This document shows, piece by piece, positions 7,461 through 15,912 of a DNA stretch of 41,467 bases (the stretch's first letter is position 1; each line of letters starts with the position of its first letter). The stretch is from Desulfobacterales bacterium S7086C20. Lineage in GTDB: Bacteria > Desulfobacterota > Desulfobacteria > Desulfobacterales > C00003060. The translations under genes were made by a program, and so were the position numbers. The stretch lies in NCBI GenBank assembly GCA_001751075.1, contig MAVP01000003.1:1-41467 (forward strand). Reading direction: 5' to 3'. The notes beneath the pieces were generated by a model. That model saw nothing but the letters and a program-made list of their open reading frames with translations. It was not told the origin of the DNA and did no database searches.

Positions 7461-8777
7461 ATGATCATGCAAAACCACAAGGGCTGGCAAAATTATCAAA
7501 GGAAGTTAAGGCGAAAGGAATTGCGGCAAAGGTTTTTAAAGCAAAGCCTTTGGTCTTTGCCCTTCTTGGCGTTACTGATTCTGGGGGGGCTGTTTGCGAG
7601 AGTTGATCTGTTGTCCGGCTTATTTGGAGGTATTTTACAAACACAAAACCAGTGCGAGGGCAAAACGATAGTTGCCTCGAGCATATTGACCAAAGAAAAT
7701 CTGAAAGAGATATTAGAGCCTGAGGTCATGTTAGGCAACTCTGGGCAGAAAATCGACTTCAATTATGCCGGAAGTTTTTTTACACTGGAGACTACCCTAA
7801 ACAACGGTCTTCAACACTATATGTCCGAGAAGATAAAACATGCCCGTTCTCCACTGATTGGTTTTGTGGCCATTGAGCCTTCGACCGGACGGATCCTTTC
7901 CTTGACCGAGTCCAACAATATCGAGGAACAAGGGGAAGTATGCCTCGGCAGTCAATTTCCGGCGGCAAGTGTGTTTAAGATAGTAACCGCAGCGGCAGCT
8001 ATTGATCGTTGCAATATTTCTGCTGATACGAAACTCACGTACAATGGCCGCAGACATACGCTCTATAAGAATCAATTGACAGATCAAACAAATCGCTACA
8101 CGAATAGTGTCTCCCTGAAGGATTCTTTTGCTAAATCGATTAACCCGGCATTTGGCAAACTTGGTATCTTCTACTTGAAAAAGAACCTCCTTGAAGAATA
8201 TGCGATCCGATTTGGATTTAACCGGCAAATTGATTTTGAGCTTCCCGTTCAACCGAGTCATATTGCTGTAGGGAATGATCCTTATCATTGGGCGGAAATT
8301 GCTTGTGGATTTAATCGCCAGACCTTGATATCTCCCCTTCACGCGGCAATTATGGCCGCAACGATTGTCAATGATGGAAAACTTGTGAACCCTACAATTG
8401 TGGATCATGTAATTGATAGCAGGAAGGAGTCTGTCTATTCCAATAGTACTGATGTGGTCAGGCAGGTCATTTCTTCGGAGACATGTGAACAGATGAAAGA
8501 GCTGATGAGTGCCACTATTTCTCGCGGGACTAGTCAGCGAACATTTCGCGGATACCGCCGTGACCGTGTTTTGTCCAAGCTCCTTATTGGGGGGAAAACC
8601 GGCTCTATCAAGAACCGTAGTAATGAATTGCTCTACGATTGGTTTGTGGGCTTTGGTATAGAAAAGGGTGGCGCCAAGAAGTTAGCCCTGGCGGTATTGG
8701 TTGTTCATGGCAAGCTTCTCAGGGCAAGGGCTCAAGAATACGCCCGTCTTGCACTCAGATATTACTTCAGCACATAA
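7461..8777 (+). CDS. Stand-alone penicillin-binding transpeptidase domain protein
   Basis: A 438-residue membrane-anchored protein. A basic N-terminus is followed by one membrane segment at about residues 30-47. The transpeptidase domain carries all three active-site motifs: SVFK (Ser170 to Lys173), SIN (226-228) and KTG (379-381). It should form or trim peptidoglycan cross-links in the periplasm. It is shorter than normal class B PBPs and I see no PBP dimerisation domain between the anchor and the catalytic part, so it is not an ordinary FtsI or MrdA. There is no ribosome site before the ATG at 7461. The next ATG, at 7467, is equally possible. The 157 bases after it, up to dnaJ, hold no gene or clear terminator. 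Confidence 0.85.
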   Translation: MIMQNHKGWQNYQRKLRRKELRQRFLKQSLWSLPFLALLILGGLFARVDLLSGLFGGILQTQNQCEGKTIVASSILTKENLKEILEPEVMLGNSGQKIDFNYAGSFFTLETTLNNGLQHYMSEKIKHARSPLIGFVAIEPSTGRILSLTESNNIEEQGEVCLGSQFPAASVFKIVTAAAAIDRCNISADTKLTYNGRRHTLYKNQLTDQTNRYTNSVSLKDSFAKSINPAFGKLGIFYLKKNLLEEYAIRFGFNRQIDFELPVQPSHIAVGNDPYHWAEIACGFNRQTLISPLHAAIMAATIVNDGKLVNPTIVDHVIDSRKESVYSNSTDVVRQVISSETCEQMKELMSATISRGTSQRTFRGYRRDRVLSKLLIGGKTGSIKNRSNELLYDWFVGFGIEKGGAKKLALAVLVVHGKLLRARAQEYARLALRYYFST

Positions 8778-8934
8778 CATCTTGGAAACCGTAGTTTTCG
8801 ATTGCAATATAGGTAGTTTTACGGATTGCGTGTTCGCAAGAATCGATTTATGGGATAATCAAGTATTTTCAGGTTTCTCAAGTCCCCGGGTCAGTATAGC
8901 AGTTGTTCCTTAACTCATTTTCCGCTCTCGCCGT

Positions 8935-10029
8935 TCAGCCGGCAAAAACTTTTCTTATTCTGTTGGAAAACTTGGCTGATTCGAGTTCTGCAAATTCTTT
9001 CAGTAGTTTTTCTTGTTTTTTGCTCAGCCCTGTCGGGGTTTTTACCATTACTTGAATGATTTGATCACCCTTCCTGTGGCTCCTCAAAGATGGGATTCCC
9101 TCTCCTTTGAAGCGAAACACCTCTCCCGGCTGTGTACCTTTGGGAATATTGAGCTTCTTTTGCCCGTTTAAAGTAGGAACATCTATTTTGTTCCCAAGGG
9201 TTGCCTGTACAAAGGAAATAGGTATTTGACAGATTATGTCGTTGTTCTCGCGCCTAAAAAACTCGTGAGGCTCTACATGAACGAAGATATATAGGTCCCC
9301 AGGTGGGCCACCTCGGACACCACTTTCTCCCTCTCCGGTGAGGCGTAGTCTGGTACCTGTATCTACGCCGGCAGGCATCTTGACAGAGACGTTTTTCTTT
9401 CGTTCAACTTGTCCTGTTCCACTGCATTCATGGCAAGGATGAGGTATGCTTGTGCCCTGTCCGCGACAGTGGGGGCAGGTAGTTCTGACGGTGAAGAAAC
9501 CCTGACTGCGCCTGACTTCCCCAATTCCCCCACAGGCCTGGCACTTTTGGGGAGATGTTCCGGGCTCACACCCCGAACCTTCACAAGTCGGACAAGCCTG
9601 GAGCTTACTGACTTCTATCGTTGTTTCAAGGCCAAAGGCGGCATCCGTAAAGCTGATGTTCAAATCGTATCGCAGGTCGGCCCCACGTCGTGTCGCACTC
9701 GTAGATCGTCGCCCACCTCCAAAACCGAAAAACTCTTCGAATATGTCACCAAAGCTGGAAAATATGTCTTCAAAACCACCAAACCCGGAGAACCCCGTGC
9801 CTTGAAGCCCTTCATGGCCATATTGGTCATAAATCTGTCTCTTTTCGGGATCTCGAAGGACTTCGTATGCCTCAGCAGCCTCTTTGAATTTTTCTTCCGC
9901 TTCCTTGTCGCCGGCATTACGGTCTGGATGAAATTTCAACGCCAATTTTCTATATTTTGCCTTCATCTCACCATTGTCGGCATGCCTGCTAACGCCAAGG
10001 ATCTCGTAATAATCACGCTTTGTGGTCAT
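8935..10029 (-). CDS. dnaJ: Chaperone protein DnaJ
   Basis: Hsp40 co-chaperone that delivers substrates to DnaK and stimulates its ATPase. The J domain at residues 3-68 has the HPD motif (KFHPDRN), followed by a Gly/Phe-rich linker. Four CxxCxGxG zinc repeats are visible: [24 protein letters not shown] and CHECSGTG. The C-terminal substrate-binding beta domains follow. I use the ATG at 10029, which gives 364 residues and the standard opening [13 protein letters not shown] longer open frame to 10152 runs into a repeat and is not needed. No dnaK or grpE is in the window. Confidence 0.97.
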   Translation of the reverse strand: MTTKRDYYEILGVSRHADNGEMKAKYRKLALKFHPDRNAGDKEAEEKFKEAAEAYEVLRDPEKRQIYDQYGHEGLQGTGFSGFGGFEDIFSSFGDIFEEFFGFGGGRRSTSATRRGADLRYDLNISFTDAAFGLETTIEVSKLQACPTCEGSGCEPGTSPQKCQACGGIGEVRRSQGFFTVRTTCPHCRGQGTSIPHPCHECSGTGQVERKKNVSVKMPAGVDTGTRLRLTGEGESGVRGGPPGDLYIFVHVEPHEFFRRENNDIICQIPISFVQATLGNKIDVPTLNGQKKLNIPKGTQPGEVFRFKGEGIPSLRSHRKGDQIIQVMVKTPTGLSKKQEKLLKEFAELESAKFSNRIRKVFAG

Positions 10030-10078
10030 AATGTTGACTTGATTCCGGAAAACATTGATTGTTTCGTAAAACTTTATA

Positions 10079-10106
10079 AAGATAATACACAACCGTATGT
10101 TGTCAA
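10079..10106 (-). promoter_or_regulatory. Probable dnaJ promoter
   Basis: Minus strand TTGACA (10106-10101), 16 bases, then TATCTT (10084-10079), about 50 bases before the dnaJ ATG. I see neither a CIRCE element nor a sigma-32 pattern. The -35 box directly adjoins the left flank of a palindromic repeat. Confidence 0.5.
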
Positions 10107-10330
10107 CATTTGACGGTTTCGTAAAAAGTCTGATTTTGCTCTTCCCGTGCACGATTCTGGGATTCAGAAAACACCTGGCTAAATGTCAAACACGTAGTGA
10201 AGCTTTGCGCTCAACTCGGGCTAACGCCCTTAAACAGTTTGACATTTTTAACGCCAGGTAATTTCTGAATCTCTTTCCAGAATCGCGCAATGTCATTCGC
10301 AAAATGACTTTTTACGAGTCCAACATTTGA
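10104..10330. repeat. MITE-like palindromic element, family A, copy 1 (carrying a nested element)
   Basis: Bounded by an exact 10-base direct repeat CAACATTTGA (10104-10113 and 10321-10330), which looks like a target duplication. Inside, the ends are inverted: CGGTTTCGTAAAAAGT on the left and ACTTTTTACGAGTC on the right. A second palindrome, GTGCACGATTC facing CCAGAATCG, lies deeper. A related copy is at 12023-12140 and a looser one at 35775-35966. It separates the dnaJ promoter from the TPM gene and has no coding capacity. Confidence 0.8.
10161..10271. repeat. Palindromic element nested inside family A copy 1
   Basis: About 111 bases present here but absent from the matching position in the copy at 12023-12140. 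The ends are inverted: GATTCAGAAA (10161-10170) and TTTCTGAATC (10262-10271). The symmetry continues inward as CACCTGGC and AATGTCAAAC facing GTTTGACATT and GCCAGGT. This points to one small element inserted in another. Confidence 0.7.
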
Positions 10331-10421
10331 ACTTGACCCAAATCCACGGCTTCAATTTGGTACGGATAGAAGGGTTTCTTTCGAGATCTAGATGTGATAT
10401 TGAGCACGAAAAGGTTTTTTT

Positions 10422-11231
10422 ATGAAAACAAAGATATTGGGACATCTGAAAAGAGAATCAAGGATGGTCATAGGTTTGACCATCCTTGTATATATAACCC
10501 TCGTTTCGCTTGAAACAGGTCATAGCGCCCAGGAGTTTCCGAAACCTAGAGGCCTTGTCAACGATTTTGCAAATGTAGTCTCCCCTCAACATGAACAAAA
10601 ATTGGTTCAAATTACCAAAGAACTTCTGGAAAAGACAGGTGTGTCTGTCGTTGTGGTGGTTGTGCCTGACATTGGCGGTGAAGACTATAATGAATATGCT
10701 ACTCGCCTTTATGCTGACTGGGGCATAGGAAAAAAGGGGAAGGATCAAGGGGTCCTTATCTTTGTTACCGTCAAAGAGCGCAAGATGCGTATTGAAATAG
10801 GTTATGGGCTTGAAGGGCTAATCCCCGACGGCATGGCGGGTGAGATCCGTGACAGATATATGGTTCCGTATCTGAAGCAGGACCGTTTCGGTGAGGGGCT
10901 TTTGAATGGTACCTTGGTGATCTCACAAATTATTGCCAAGGATGCCGGCATAAGCATGTCCAGCAAAAGCCCCCGCAGGAAAGTTTCAAAGAAAACGTCC
11001 GGTTATTCAAGTTTATTGTTTTTATTGATTTTTCTTGGACTCGCTTTTCTTGGCGGAAGAAGAAGGGGTGGCCTGTTTCCCCTGTTGCTTATTATGGCTA
11101 TGGGACGCGGTGGATATGGGGCGGGTTACAGCAGGGGCGGCTTCGGAGGAAGTTTCGGAGGTTTTGGTGGTGGTTTCGGAGGTTTTGGAGGGGGCTTAAG
11201 TGGTGGAGGTGGAGCCGGTGGAGGGTTTTAA
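10422..11231 (+). CDS. TPM domain protein (YgcG type) with glycine-rich tail
   Basis: A 269-residue exported protein. The N-terminus (about 36 residues, with a hydrophobic core before HSAQEFP) is a signal peptide or anchor. A TPM domain follows at about residues 40-165, recognised by PRGLVNDFANVVSP, VVVVVPDIGG, GKDQGVLIFV and RKMRIEIGYGLEGLIPD. One membrane segment lies near residues 195-210. The last 50 residues are extremely rich in glycine and phenylalanine. TPM proteins often accompany LemA and are linked to envelope maintenance or photosystem repair; here lemA lies two genes on. The ribosome site is AAGG, 8 bases before the ATG. Confidence 0.9.
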   Translation: MKTKILGHLKRESRMVIGLTILVYITLVSLETGHSAQEFPKPRGLVNDFANVVSPQHEQKLVQITKELLEKTGVSVVVVVVPDIGGEDYNEYATRLYADWGIGKKGKDQGVLIFVTVKERKMRIEIGYGLEGLIPDGMAGEIRDRYMVPYLKQDRFGEGLLNGTLVISQIIAKDAGISMSSKSPRRKVSKKTSGYSSLLFLLIFLGLAFLGGRRRGGLFPLLLIMAMGRGGYGAGYSRGGFGGSFGGFGGGFGGFGGGLSGGGGAGGGF

Positions 11232-11244
11232 AGGAGAATAGCTT

Positions 11245-11982
11245 ATGGCGCGGGTACCAAAAGATCCAAGGGACATATTCCCTAGTATTGTTGATGATTA
11301 TAAGGGAGTCTTTGGTGATGGCCTTGTTTCGATAATCGTCTACGGGAGTACGGCGTGTGGCGAGTATGTTGCCGGTACGTCGGATATCAATCTCATGATC
11401 GTAGTCTCTGAGGATAAGATCGATTCCCTTGAGCAGGCATTTGGAGTCATTAAAAAGTGGAGAAAACATAATGTAGCTACTCCTTTGCTCTTGACGGAAG
11501 ATTATGTGAGGACATCGCTTGATGTCTTTCCTATTGAATATCTGAATTTCCAAAATTGCCATGAAGTGGTGTATGGGAAGGACATCCTAGATGAACTCAC
11601 CTTCGATCCATATCTGTTGAGACTGCAGTGTGAAAGGGAAATTAAGGGCAAATTGCTGTTGCTTCGAGAAGGTTTTCTGGAAACAAGGGGAAAAGGGAGA
11701 TATATCCAGGAGTTGATTTCGGATTCACTTCATGCCTTCATTGCCATTTTCAATGGGCTCCTCCATCTTAAGGGCAAGGAGCTGCCCCGGAATGGACGTG
11801 ATGTCGTCACGGAAATTTGTGCGACTTTTGGTTTGGATTTGGTCGTTTTTGAAAGACTTCTTGACATCAAGGCGAAAAGGATTAAGCCTTCCGCCAAAGA
11901 GCTGACCGAGCTTTTCAAATCTTACCTGAAAGAGGTTCGCAGGTTGTGGAAGGTTGTCGATATTCTGGAAATAGGGACCTAG
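11245..11982 (+). CDS. Nucleotidyltransferase-fold protein with altered catalytic motif
   Basis: A 245-residue soluble protein. The N-terminal part has the pol-beta-type nucleotidyltransferase signature: YGSTACGEYVAGTSDINLMI at residues 33-52. The usual motif is GS followed by D-x-D; here the second acid is Asn49 (SDIN), which should weaken or abolish metal-dependent transfer unless another residue substitutes. The C-terminal half is helical and charged. The substrate is unknown. It starts 13 bases after the TPM gene, with AGGAG 8 bases before the ATG, so the two are co-transcribed, and lemA follows after a repeat. This suggests a joint function with the TPM and LemA proteins (inference). Confidence 0.8.
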   Translation: MARVPKDPRDIFPSIVDDYKGVFGDGLVSIIVYGSTACGEYVAGTSDINLMIVVSEDKIDSLEQAFGVIKKWRKHNVATPLLLTEDYVRTSLDVFPIEYLNFQNCHEVVYGKDILDELTFDPYLLRLQCEREIKGKLLLLREGFLETRGKGRYIQELISDSLHAFIAIFNGLLHLKGKELPRNGRDVVTEICATFGLDLVVFERLLDIKAKRIKPSAKELTELFKSYLKEVRRLWKVVDILEIGT

Positions 11983-12022
11983 GCATTTGAAGCCGATTTC
12001 AAGGTCTTCGTCTCATAGCATT

Positions 12023-12140
12023 AAAATTGACGGTTTCGTAAAAAGTTTGATTTTGCTCTTTTCGTGCACGATTCCGGATCTCTTGCCAGAATCGTGCATT
12101 GTTATTCGCAGAATGACTTTTTACGAGTCAATCAAAATTG
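12023..12140. repeat. MITE-like palindromic element, family A, copy 2
   Basis: Shares with copy 1 the ends CGGTTTCGTAAAAAGT and ACTTTTTACGAGTC and the inner palindrome GTGCACGATTCCGG / CCAGAATCGTGCA. It is flanked by the direct repeat AAAATTG (12023-12029 and 12134-12140). It lacks the nested insert of copy 1. Its right edge touches the GGAGG ribosome site of lemA (12140-12144). Confidence 0.78.
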
Positions 12141-12151
12141 GAGGCATCTAA

Positions 12152-12727
12152 ATGACAAAAGGACAGAAAATCGGACTGATTGTTATAGCGGTTATTATAC
12201 TTGCGTTGGTTATCCCCTATTCATACTTGAAAGGGACGTATAACAGCCTTGTTCAAATGGATGAGACGGTAAAGGGGGCGTGGGCACAGGTTGAAAATCA
12301 GCTTCAACGTCGCTACGACTTGATACCAAACTATGTAGAGACGGTAAAAGGGTATGCCAAGCATGAAAAAGAGGTCTTTGTAAAAGTTACACAGGCGCGT
12401 TCCAGGGTGGCTGGCGCCGGTACAGTCCAGGAAAAAATGGAGGCAAACAACAGATTGTCTTCAGCCTTGGCACGACTTTTGATAGTAGTCGAAAGGTACC
12501 CTCAATTAAAGGCGAATACCAATTTTATTCGACTCCAAGATGAACTGGCTGGTACGGAAAACAGGATTGCCGTGGAGCGTCGCCGTTTCAACGAATCGGT
12601 AAGGGTATATAATACAAAAGTCCGGAGCTTCCCGACCAATTTTGTTGCAAATATGTTTGGTTTTGAGAAGGCTGTCTTTTTTGAGGTCCCAAAGGAAAAG
12701 CAGGAGGTTCCCAAGATAAAGTTTTAA
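12152..12727 (+). CDS. lemA: LemA family membrane protein
   Basis: A 191-residue protein with one N-terminal membrane segment (about residues 7-25) and a long helical periplasmic or cytoplasmic domain. The LemA signature is clear: YNSLVQMDETVKGAWAQVEN, then QLQRRYDLIPNYVETVKGYA, and near the end RRRFNESVRVYNTKVRSFP followed by FGFEKAVFFEV. The molecular function of LemA is not established; co-occurrence with TPM proteins is a known pattern, seen here too. GGAGG lies 7 bases before the ATG. The stop codon TAA is part of a 6-base direct repeat that flanks the next palindromic element. Confidence 0.93.
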   Translation: MTKGQKIGLIVIAVIILALVIPYSYLKGTYNSLVQMDETVKGAWAQVENQLQRRYDLIPNYVETVKGYAKHEKEVFVKVTQARSRVAGAGTVQEKMEANNRLSSALARLLIVVERYPQLKANTNFIRLQDELAGTENRIAVERRRFNESVRVYNTKVRSFPTNFVANMFGFEKAVFFEVPKEKQEVPKIKF

Positions 12728-12870
12728 CTAGTTTCCATCCATAAATGGCCCTTTTTCCTCTGAGCTGCGTTCTCCGCGGGTTTGCTCAGACAAAATATTG
12801 CTCATTTCTGAATTGGAAACTCACGCTAACGCCCATTTGGTTAAAAATATCTATGGATGGACACTAACTA
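12725..12870. repeat. MITE-like element, family B
   Basis: A 134-base body (12731-12864) with terminal inverted repeats GTTTCCATCCATA and TATGGATGGACAC (12 of 13 match), flanked by the direct repeat TAACTA (12725-12730 and 12865-12870). The left copy of the direct repeat includes the lemA stop codon. It contains no coding sequence. Confidence 0.78.
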
Positions 12871-12904
12871 TAGAAATCAAAGGCATAGGAGCAAAGTAAC
12901 AACA

Positions 12905-13918
12905 ATGAAAAAAGAAGATGCAATCTCGTTGGACCATGGCAGTGGGGGCAGAGCATCCCATGAACTGATAACCCGCGTTTTCCTGCCGGGATTTGATAAT
13001 GCCCTCCTGGACAGCTTGGAAGATAGTACTGTTTTCGAGGTAGGAGATCACAGGATGGCGTTTTCGACAGATTCCTATACGGTTGATCCAATCTTTTTCC
13101 CTGGTGGAGATATTGGGTGTTTGGCTGTACATGGCACCGTAAATGATATTGCTATGCGAGGGGCCGAACCCCTATATCTCAGTGTGGGCTTCATTATTGA
13201 AGAAGGATTTCCTATGGCCGACCTTGAGCGGATCTTAAAATCAATGAAAGAAGCGGCTGACACGGCCGGTGTACAGATTATTACGGGAGATACAAAGGTG
13301 GTAAATCGCGGTAGCGTTGACAAGATTTTTATTAATACCTCTGGGATTGGTATCATAAAGAGCAAGAGCGATATTGCCGGGAAGAATGCAAGAGTTGGAG
13401 ATTCAGTTTTAGTGAGTGGTACCATGGGAGATCATGGTGTTGCCGTCCTTTCTATGCGCGAAGGCCTTTCTTTTAAAGCTCCGATTCAAAGCGATTCTGC
13501 TCCCCTGAATGGCTTGGTGGCAGATATGATGGCTGCCAGTGATATGATTCATGCAATGCGCGATCCCACCCGTGGCGGGCTTGTTACAACCCTCAATGAA
13601 ATTGCCCTCCAGTCAGATGTGGGAATTGAACTAGTTGAGGACCAAATACCGTTGCGGGAAGGTGTGGAAGGGGCATGTGAACTCCTCGGCCTTGATCCTC
13701 TTTATCTTGCCAATGAAGGCAAGCTTATAGCCTTTGTAGATCCTGCGGATGTACAAAAGGTTCTGGAAACTATGAAGAAAAATCCCTATGGGCGCGAATC
13801 TGTCGTTATTGGCACGGTGGTAGCGGAGAATCAGGGAAAGGTATTTATGAAAACCGGCATTGGCGGTACCCGGATTCTCGACATGCTGACTGGTGAACAG
13901 TTACCGCGTATATGTTAG
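12905..13918 (+). CDS. hypE: Hydrogenase maturation protein HypE (carbamoyl dehydratase)
   Basis: Turns the carbamoyl group received from HypF into a thiocyanate on its C-terminal cysteine, the CN source for the iron of [NiFe]-hydrogenases. The chain of 337 residues opens with ISLDHGSGGRASHELI and ends in LPRIC, the conserved tail whose last Cys carries the carbamoyl group. AIRS-type ATP-binding segments are present (VNDIAMRGAEPLYLS, TGDTKVV, AMRDPTRGGL). I choose the ATG at 12905; AGGAG is 13 bases upstream, rather far. A longer frame from 12857 begins inside the family B repeat. hypA lies two genes on, and no hydrogenase structural genes are in the window. Confidence 0.95.
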   Translation: MKKEDAISLDHGSGGRASHELITRVFLPGFDNALLDSLEDSTVFEVGDHRMAFSTDSYTVDPIFFPGGDIGCLAVHGTVNDIAMRGAEPLYLSVGFIIEEGFPMADLERILKSMKEAADTAGVQIITGDTKVVNRGSVDKIFINTSGIGIIKSKSDIAGKNARVGDSVLVSGTMGDHGVAVLSMREGLSFKAPIQSDSAPLNGLVADMMAASDMIHAMRDPTRGGLVTTLNEIALQSDVGIELVEDQIPLREGVEGACELLGLDPLYLANEGKLIAFVDPADVQKVLETMKKNPYGRESVVIGTVVAENQGKVFMKTGIGGTRILDMLTGEQLPRIC

Positions 13919-14016
13919 AACTTAGGTAACATCTCAAAAAGTCCTGGCGTTACACCTGGCAAAGAAAAGATCCCCTTGCCCTAGCTTATTGAGGACTTAC
14001 GAACTTAGAGGTTATT

Positions 14017-15912
14017 ATGTTACATTTGATGAGAAAACATGCAGGTTCTTGGTTGATAAAGGTTGTGCTGGGTGTAATTGTAGTAGTCTTTGTCTTCTGG
14101 GGGGTTGGCAGCTATCGGGAGCGGCAAGGAAACCGTGTTGCAATTGTTAATGGCGAAGTGATTGCCTTGGATGAATATCGCGGAGCATATAAGCGGCTAA
14201 TGGAGCAGTACCGAGAGCAGTTTGGCGATGCCTTGGACCAGAAACTACTCAAAAGCCTCAATCTAAGGGAACAGGTGTTGGAACAGTTGATTAACCGTCG
14301 GCTCCTTTTGCAAGAGGCCGGCCATCTGGGGCTGCAGGTAGGCAATGATGAGCTGTTAAAGGCTATTCAAGGAATTGGTGCATTTCACGAGAATGGCCGG
14401 TTTAGTTCTAGGCAGTATCGGCGTACGATTGCTGCCAACCGAATGACTCCTGAGGTGTTTGAACAAAGCATGAAAGAGGATCTGCTCGCAGAAAAGATGC
14501 GAGGGATTGTTCTCGGGAGCATTAAGGTGTCAGATGCGGAGGCGTTGGAAACATTCAAATGGCGTGAAGAGATGGTCAGTATCGAATATATGAGGTTTGA
14601 ACCCTCTGCCTACAAAGATGTAAAGATAGCCCCGGAGGAGATTGAGTCTTATTTTTCCAGCCACGAGAAAGCATACGAGATACCACCGAAGATACGTGTT
14701 GGGTATGTGCGGTTTGGTTTCAAGGCATTTGAATCGCAGGCCGATATCTCAGACAATGATATCAAAGAATATTTTGAACTCAACAAGGAGACCTATGCCA
14801 CACCAAAAAAGGTTAGGGCTCGGCACATCCTTTTTCGGATAGAACCGGGATCTACGCAAGAACAACGTGATGAATTGCGAAATAAGGCCTGGGTTCTCAT
14901 GGAACAGGCAAGATCCGGGAAAGACTTTGCCAAGCTGGCGAAGGAATATTCTGATGATCCGGGCACCAAAAATAAAGGTGGTGACCTGGGATATTTTGCG
15001 AAAGATCGGATGGTAAAGCCCTTTTCTGATGCCGCTTTTGCAATGAAATCCGGCGAGATTAGTGAGCCGATTCTAAGTCGATTTGGCTGGCATATTATAA
15101 AGGTTGAGGCAATCCAGGAAGCCAAAGAGCCTGTCATAACTGATATCCAGGACGAGATTCGCAACAAACTTGTTAAAAAGGCGGCCAGAAGACTTGCCTA
15201 TGACATGACAGAAGAGTTCTATGATGCCAGTTATGGGATTGGTCATATTGCTGATGTGGCAAAAAGGCGTGGGGTAGAGGTGCTTGAAACAGCCTTTTTT
15301 GCGCGCAATGATCGCGTGGATGGAATCAAGGAGGCGCTAAAATTTGCGAAGGTTGCTTTTAATCTCAATGATAACGAGACAAGTGAACCGTTGGAATTGA
15401 CAGACGGATACTATATACTTGAGGTAATCGGCAAAAAAGAGGCCCAGATCCCTGAGTTAACTTTTGTTGAAGAAAAGGTGTACAATGACCTGACAAAGGT
15501 CACACAAAATGAGCTGGCAAGAAAGGATGCTGATAAGTTCTTACAAGCCGTAAAGGATGGGGCTGAGTTTCAAGCCGCGGCCGAGGACTTTGAGCCAAAG
15601 GTTGAGACTACAGACTTCTTCAAGCGATTTGATTCAGTTCCAGGTATTGGCCGCGAACAGAATTTGGCGGAACTTGCCTTCTCCTTAAGCCAGACAAAAC
15701 CATTGCCGGACAGAGTAATAAAGGGAAGAAAGGCCTACAATGTAATCCACTTGAAAGAGCGGCAAGATGCTGACGTTAAGGATTTTGAAGCAAAAAAAAC
15801 GCAGATCAAGTCTGGGATTATTTCAGAGAAACGTCAGGCACTGATGAATGAATGGTTCGCGCAGCTGCGCCGGCAGGGCGAGGTTTCCATTCAGAAAGGG
15901 TTTTTAGACTAA
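14017..15912 (+). CDS. Periplasmic peptidyl-prolyl isomerase/chaperone, PpiD/SurA type
   Basis: A 631-residue membrane-anchored folding factor. A short cytoplasmic start is followed by one membrane helix (LIKVVLGVIVVVFVFWGVG, residues 13-31). A SurA/PpiD N-domain (VAIVNGEVIALDEYRG onward) leads to a parvulin domain at about residues 262-375, recognised by RARHILFRIE, AKEYSDDPGTKNKGGDLGYF and FGWHIIKVE. A long C-terminal segment repeats the fold in degenerate form. The layout matches PpiD, which helps outer-membrane and periplasmic proteins fold. GAGG is upstream of the ATG at 14017. The stop overlaps the hypA start by one base (TAATG), so the two genes are translationally coupled. Confidence 0.9.
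   Translation: MLHLMRKHAGSWLIKVVLGVIVVVFVFWGVGSYRERQGNRVAIVNGEVIALDEYRGAYKRLMEQYREQFGDALDQKLLKSLNLREQVLEQLINRRLLLQEAGHLGLQVGNDELLKAIQGIGAFHENGRFSSRQYRRTIAANRMTPEVFEQSMKEDLLAEKMRGIVLGSIKVSDAEALETFKWREEMVSIEYMRFEPSAYKDVKIAPEEIESYFSSHEKAYEIPPKIRVGYVRFGFKAFESQADISDNDIKEYFELNKETYATPKKVRARHILFRIEPGSTQEQRDELRNKAWVLMEQARSGKDFAKLAKEYSDDPGTKNKGGDLGYFAKDRMVKPFSDAAFAMKSGEISEPILSRFGWHIIKVEAIQEAKEPVITDIQDEIRNKLVKKAARRLAYDMTEEFYDASYGIGHIADVAKRRGVEVLETAFFARNDRVDGIKEALKFAKVAFNLNDNETSEPLELTDGYYILEVIGKKEAQIPELTFVEEKVYNDLTKVTQNELARKDADKFLQAVKDGAEFQAAAEDFEPKVETTDFFKRFDSVPGIGREQNLAELAFSLSQTKPLPDRVIKGRKAYNVIHLKERQDADVKDFEAKKTQIKSGIISEKRQALMNEWFAQLRRQGEVSIQKGFLD

Noticed and set aside
8778-8934. Bidirectional terminator between the transpeptidase gene and dnaJ
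   Set aside because: Only a 5-pair stem (TTGCG/CGCAA) is found, without a T run on either strand.
10030-10110. Heat-shock control element (CIRCE or sigma-32 promoter) before dnaJ
   Set aside because: No TTAGCACTC inverted repeat and no CTTGAA/CCCCAT pair is present; only a sigma-70-like pair is seen.
10030-10152. Longer N-terminus of DnaJ from 10152
   Set aside because: The extra 41 residues come from the promoter and repeat; the ATG at 10029 gives the standard DnaJ start.
10104-12140. CRISPR array made of the repeated palindromes
   Set aside because: The copies are far apart, have no regular spacers, and are flanked by target-like duplications, so they are small mobile elements. No cas genes are in the window.
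12857-12904. Longer N-terminus of HypE
   Set aside because: It begins inside the family B repeat and adds polar residues absent from HypE proteins.
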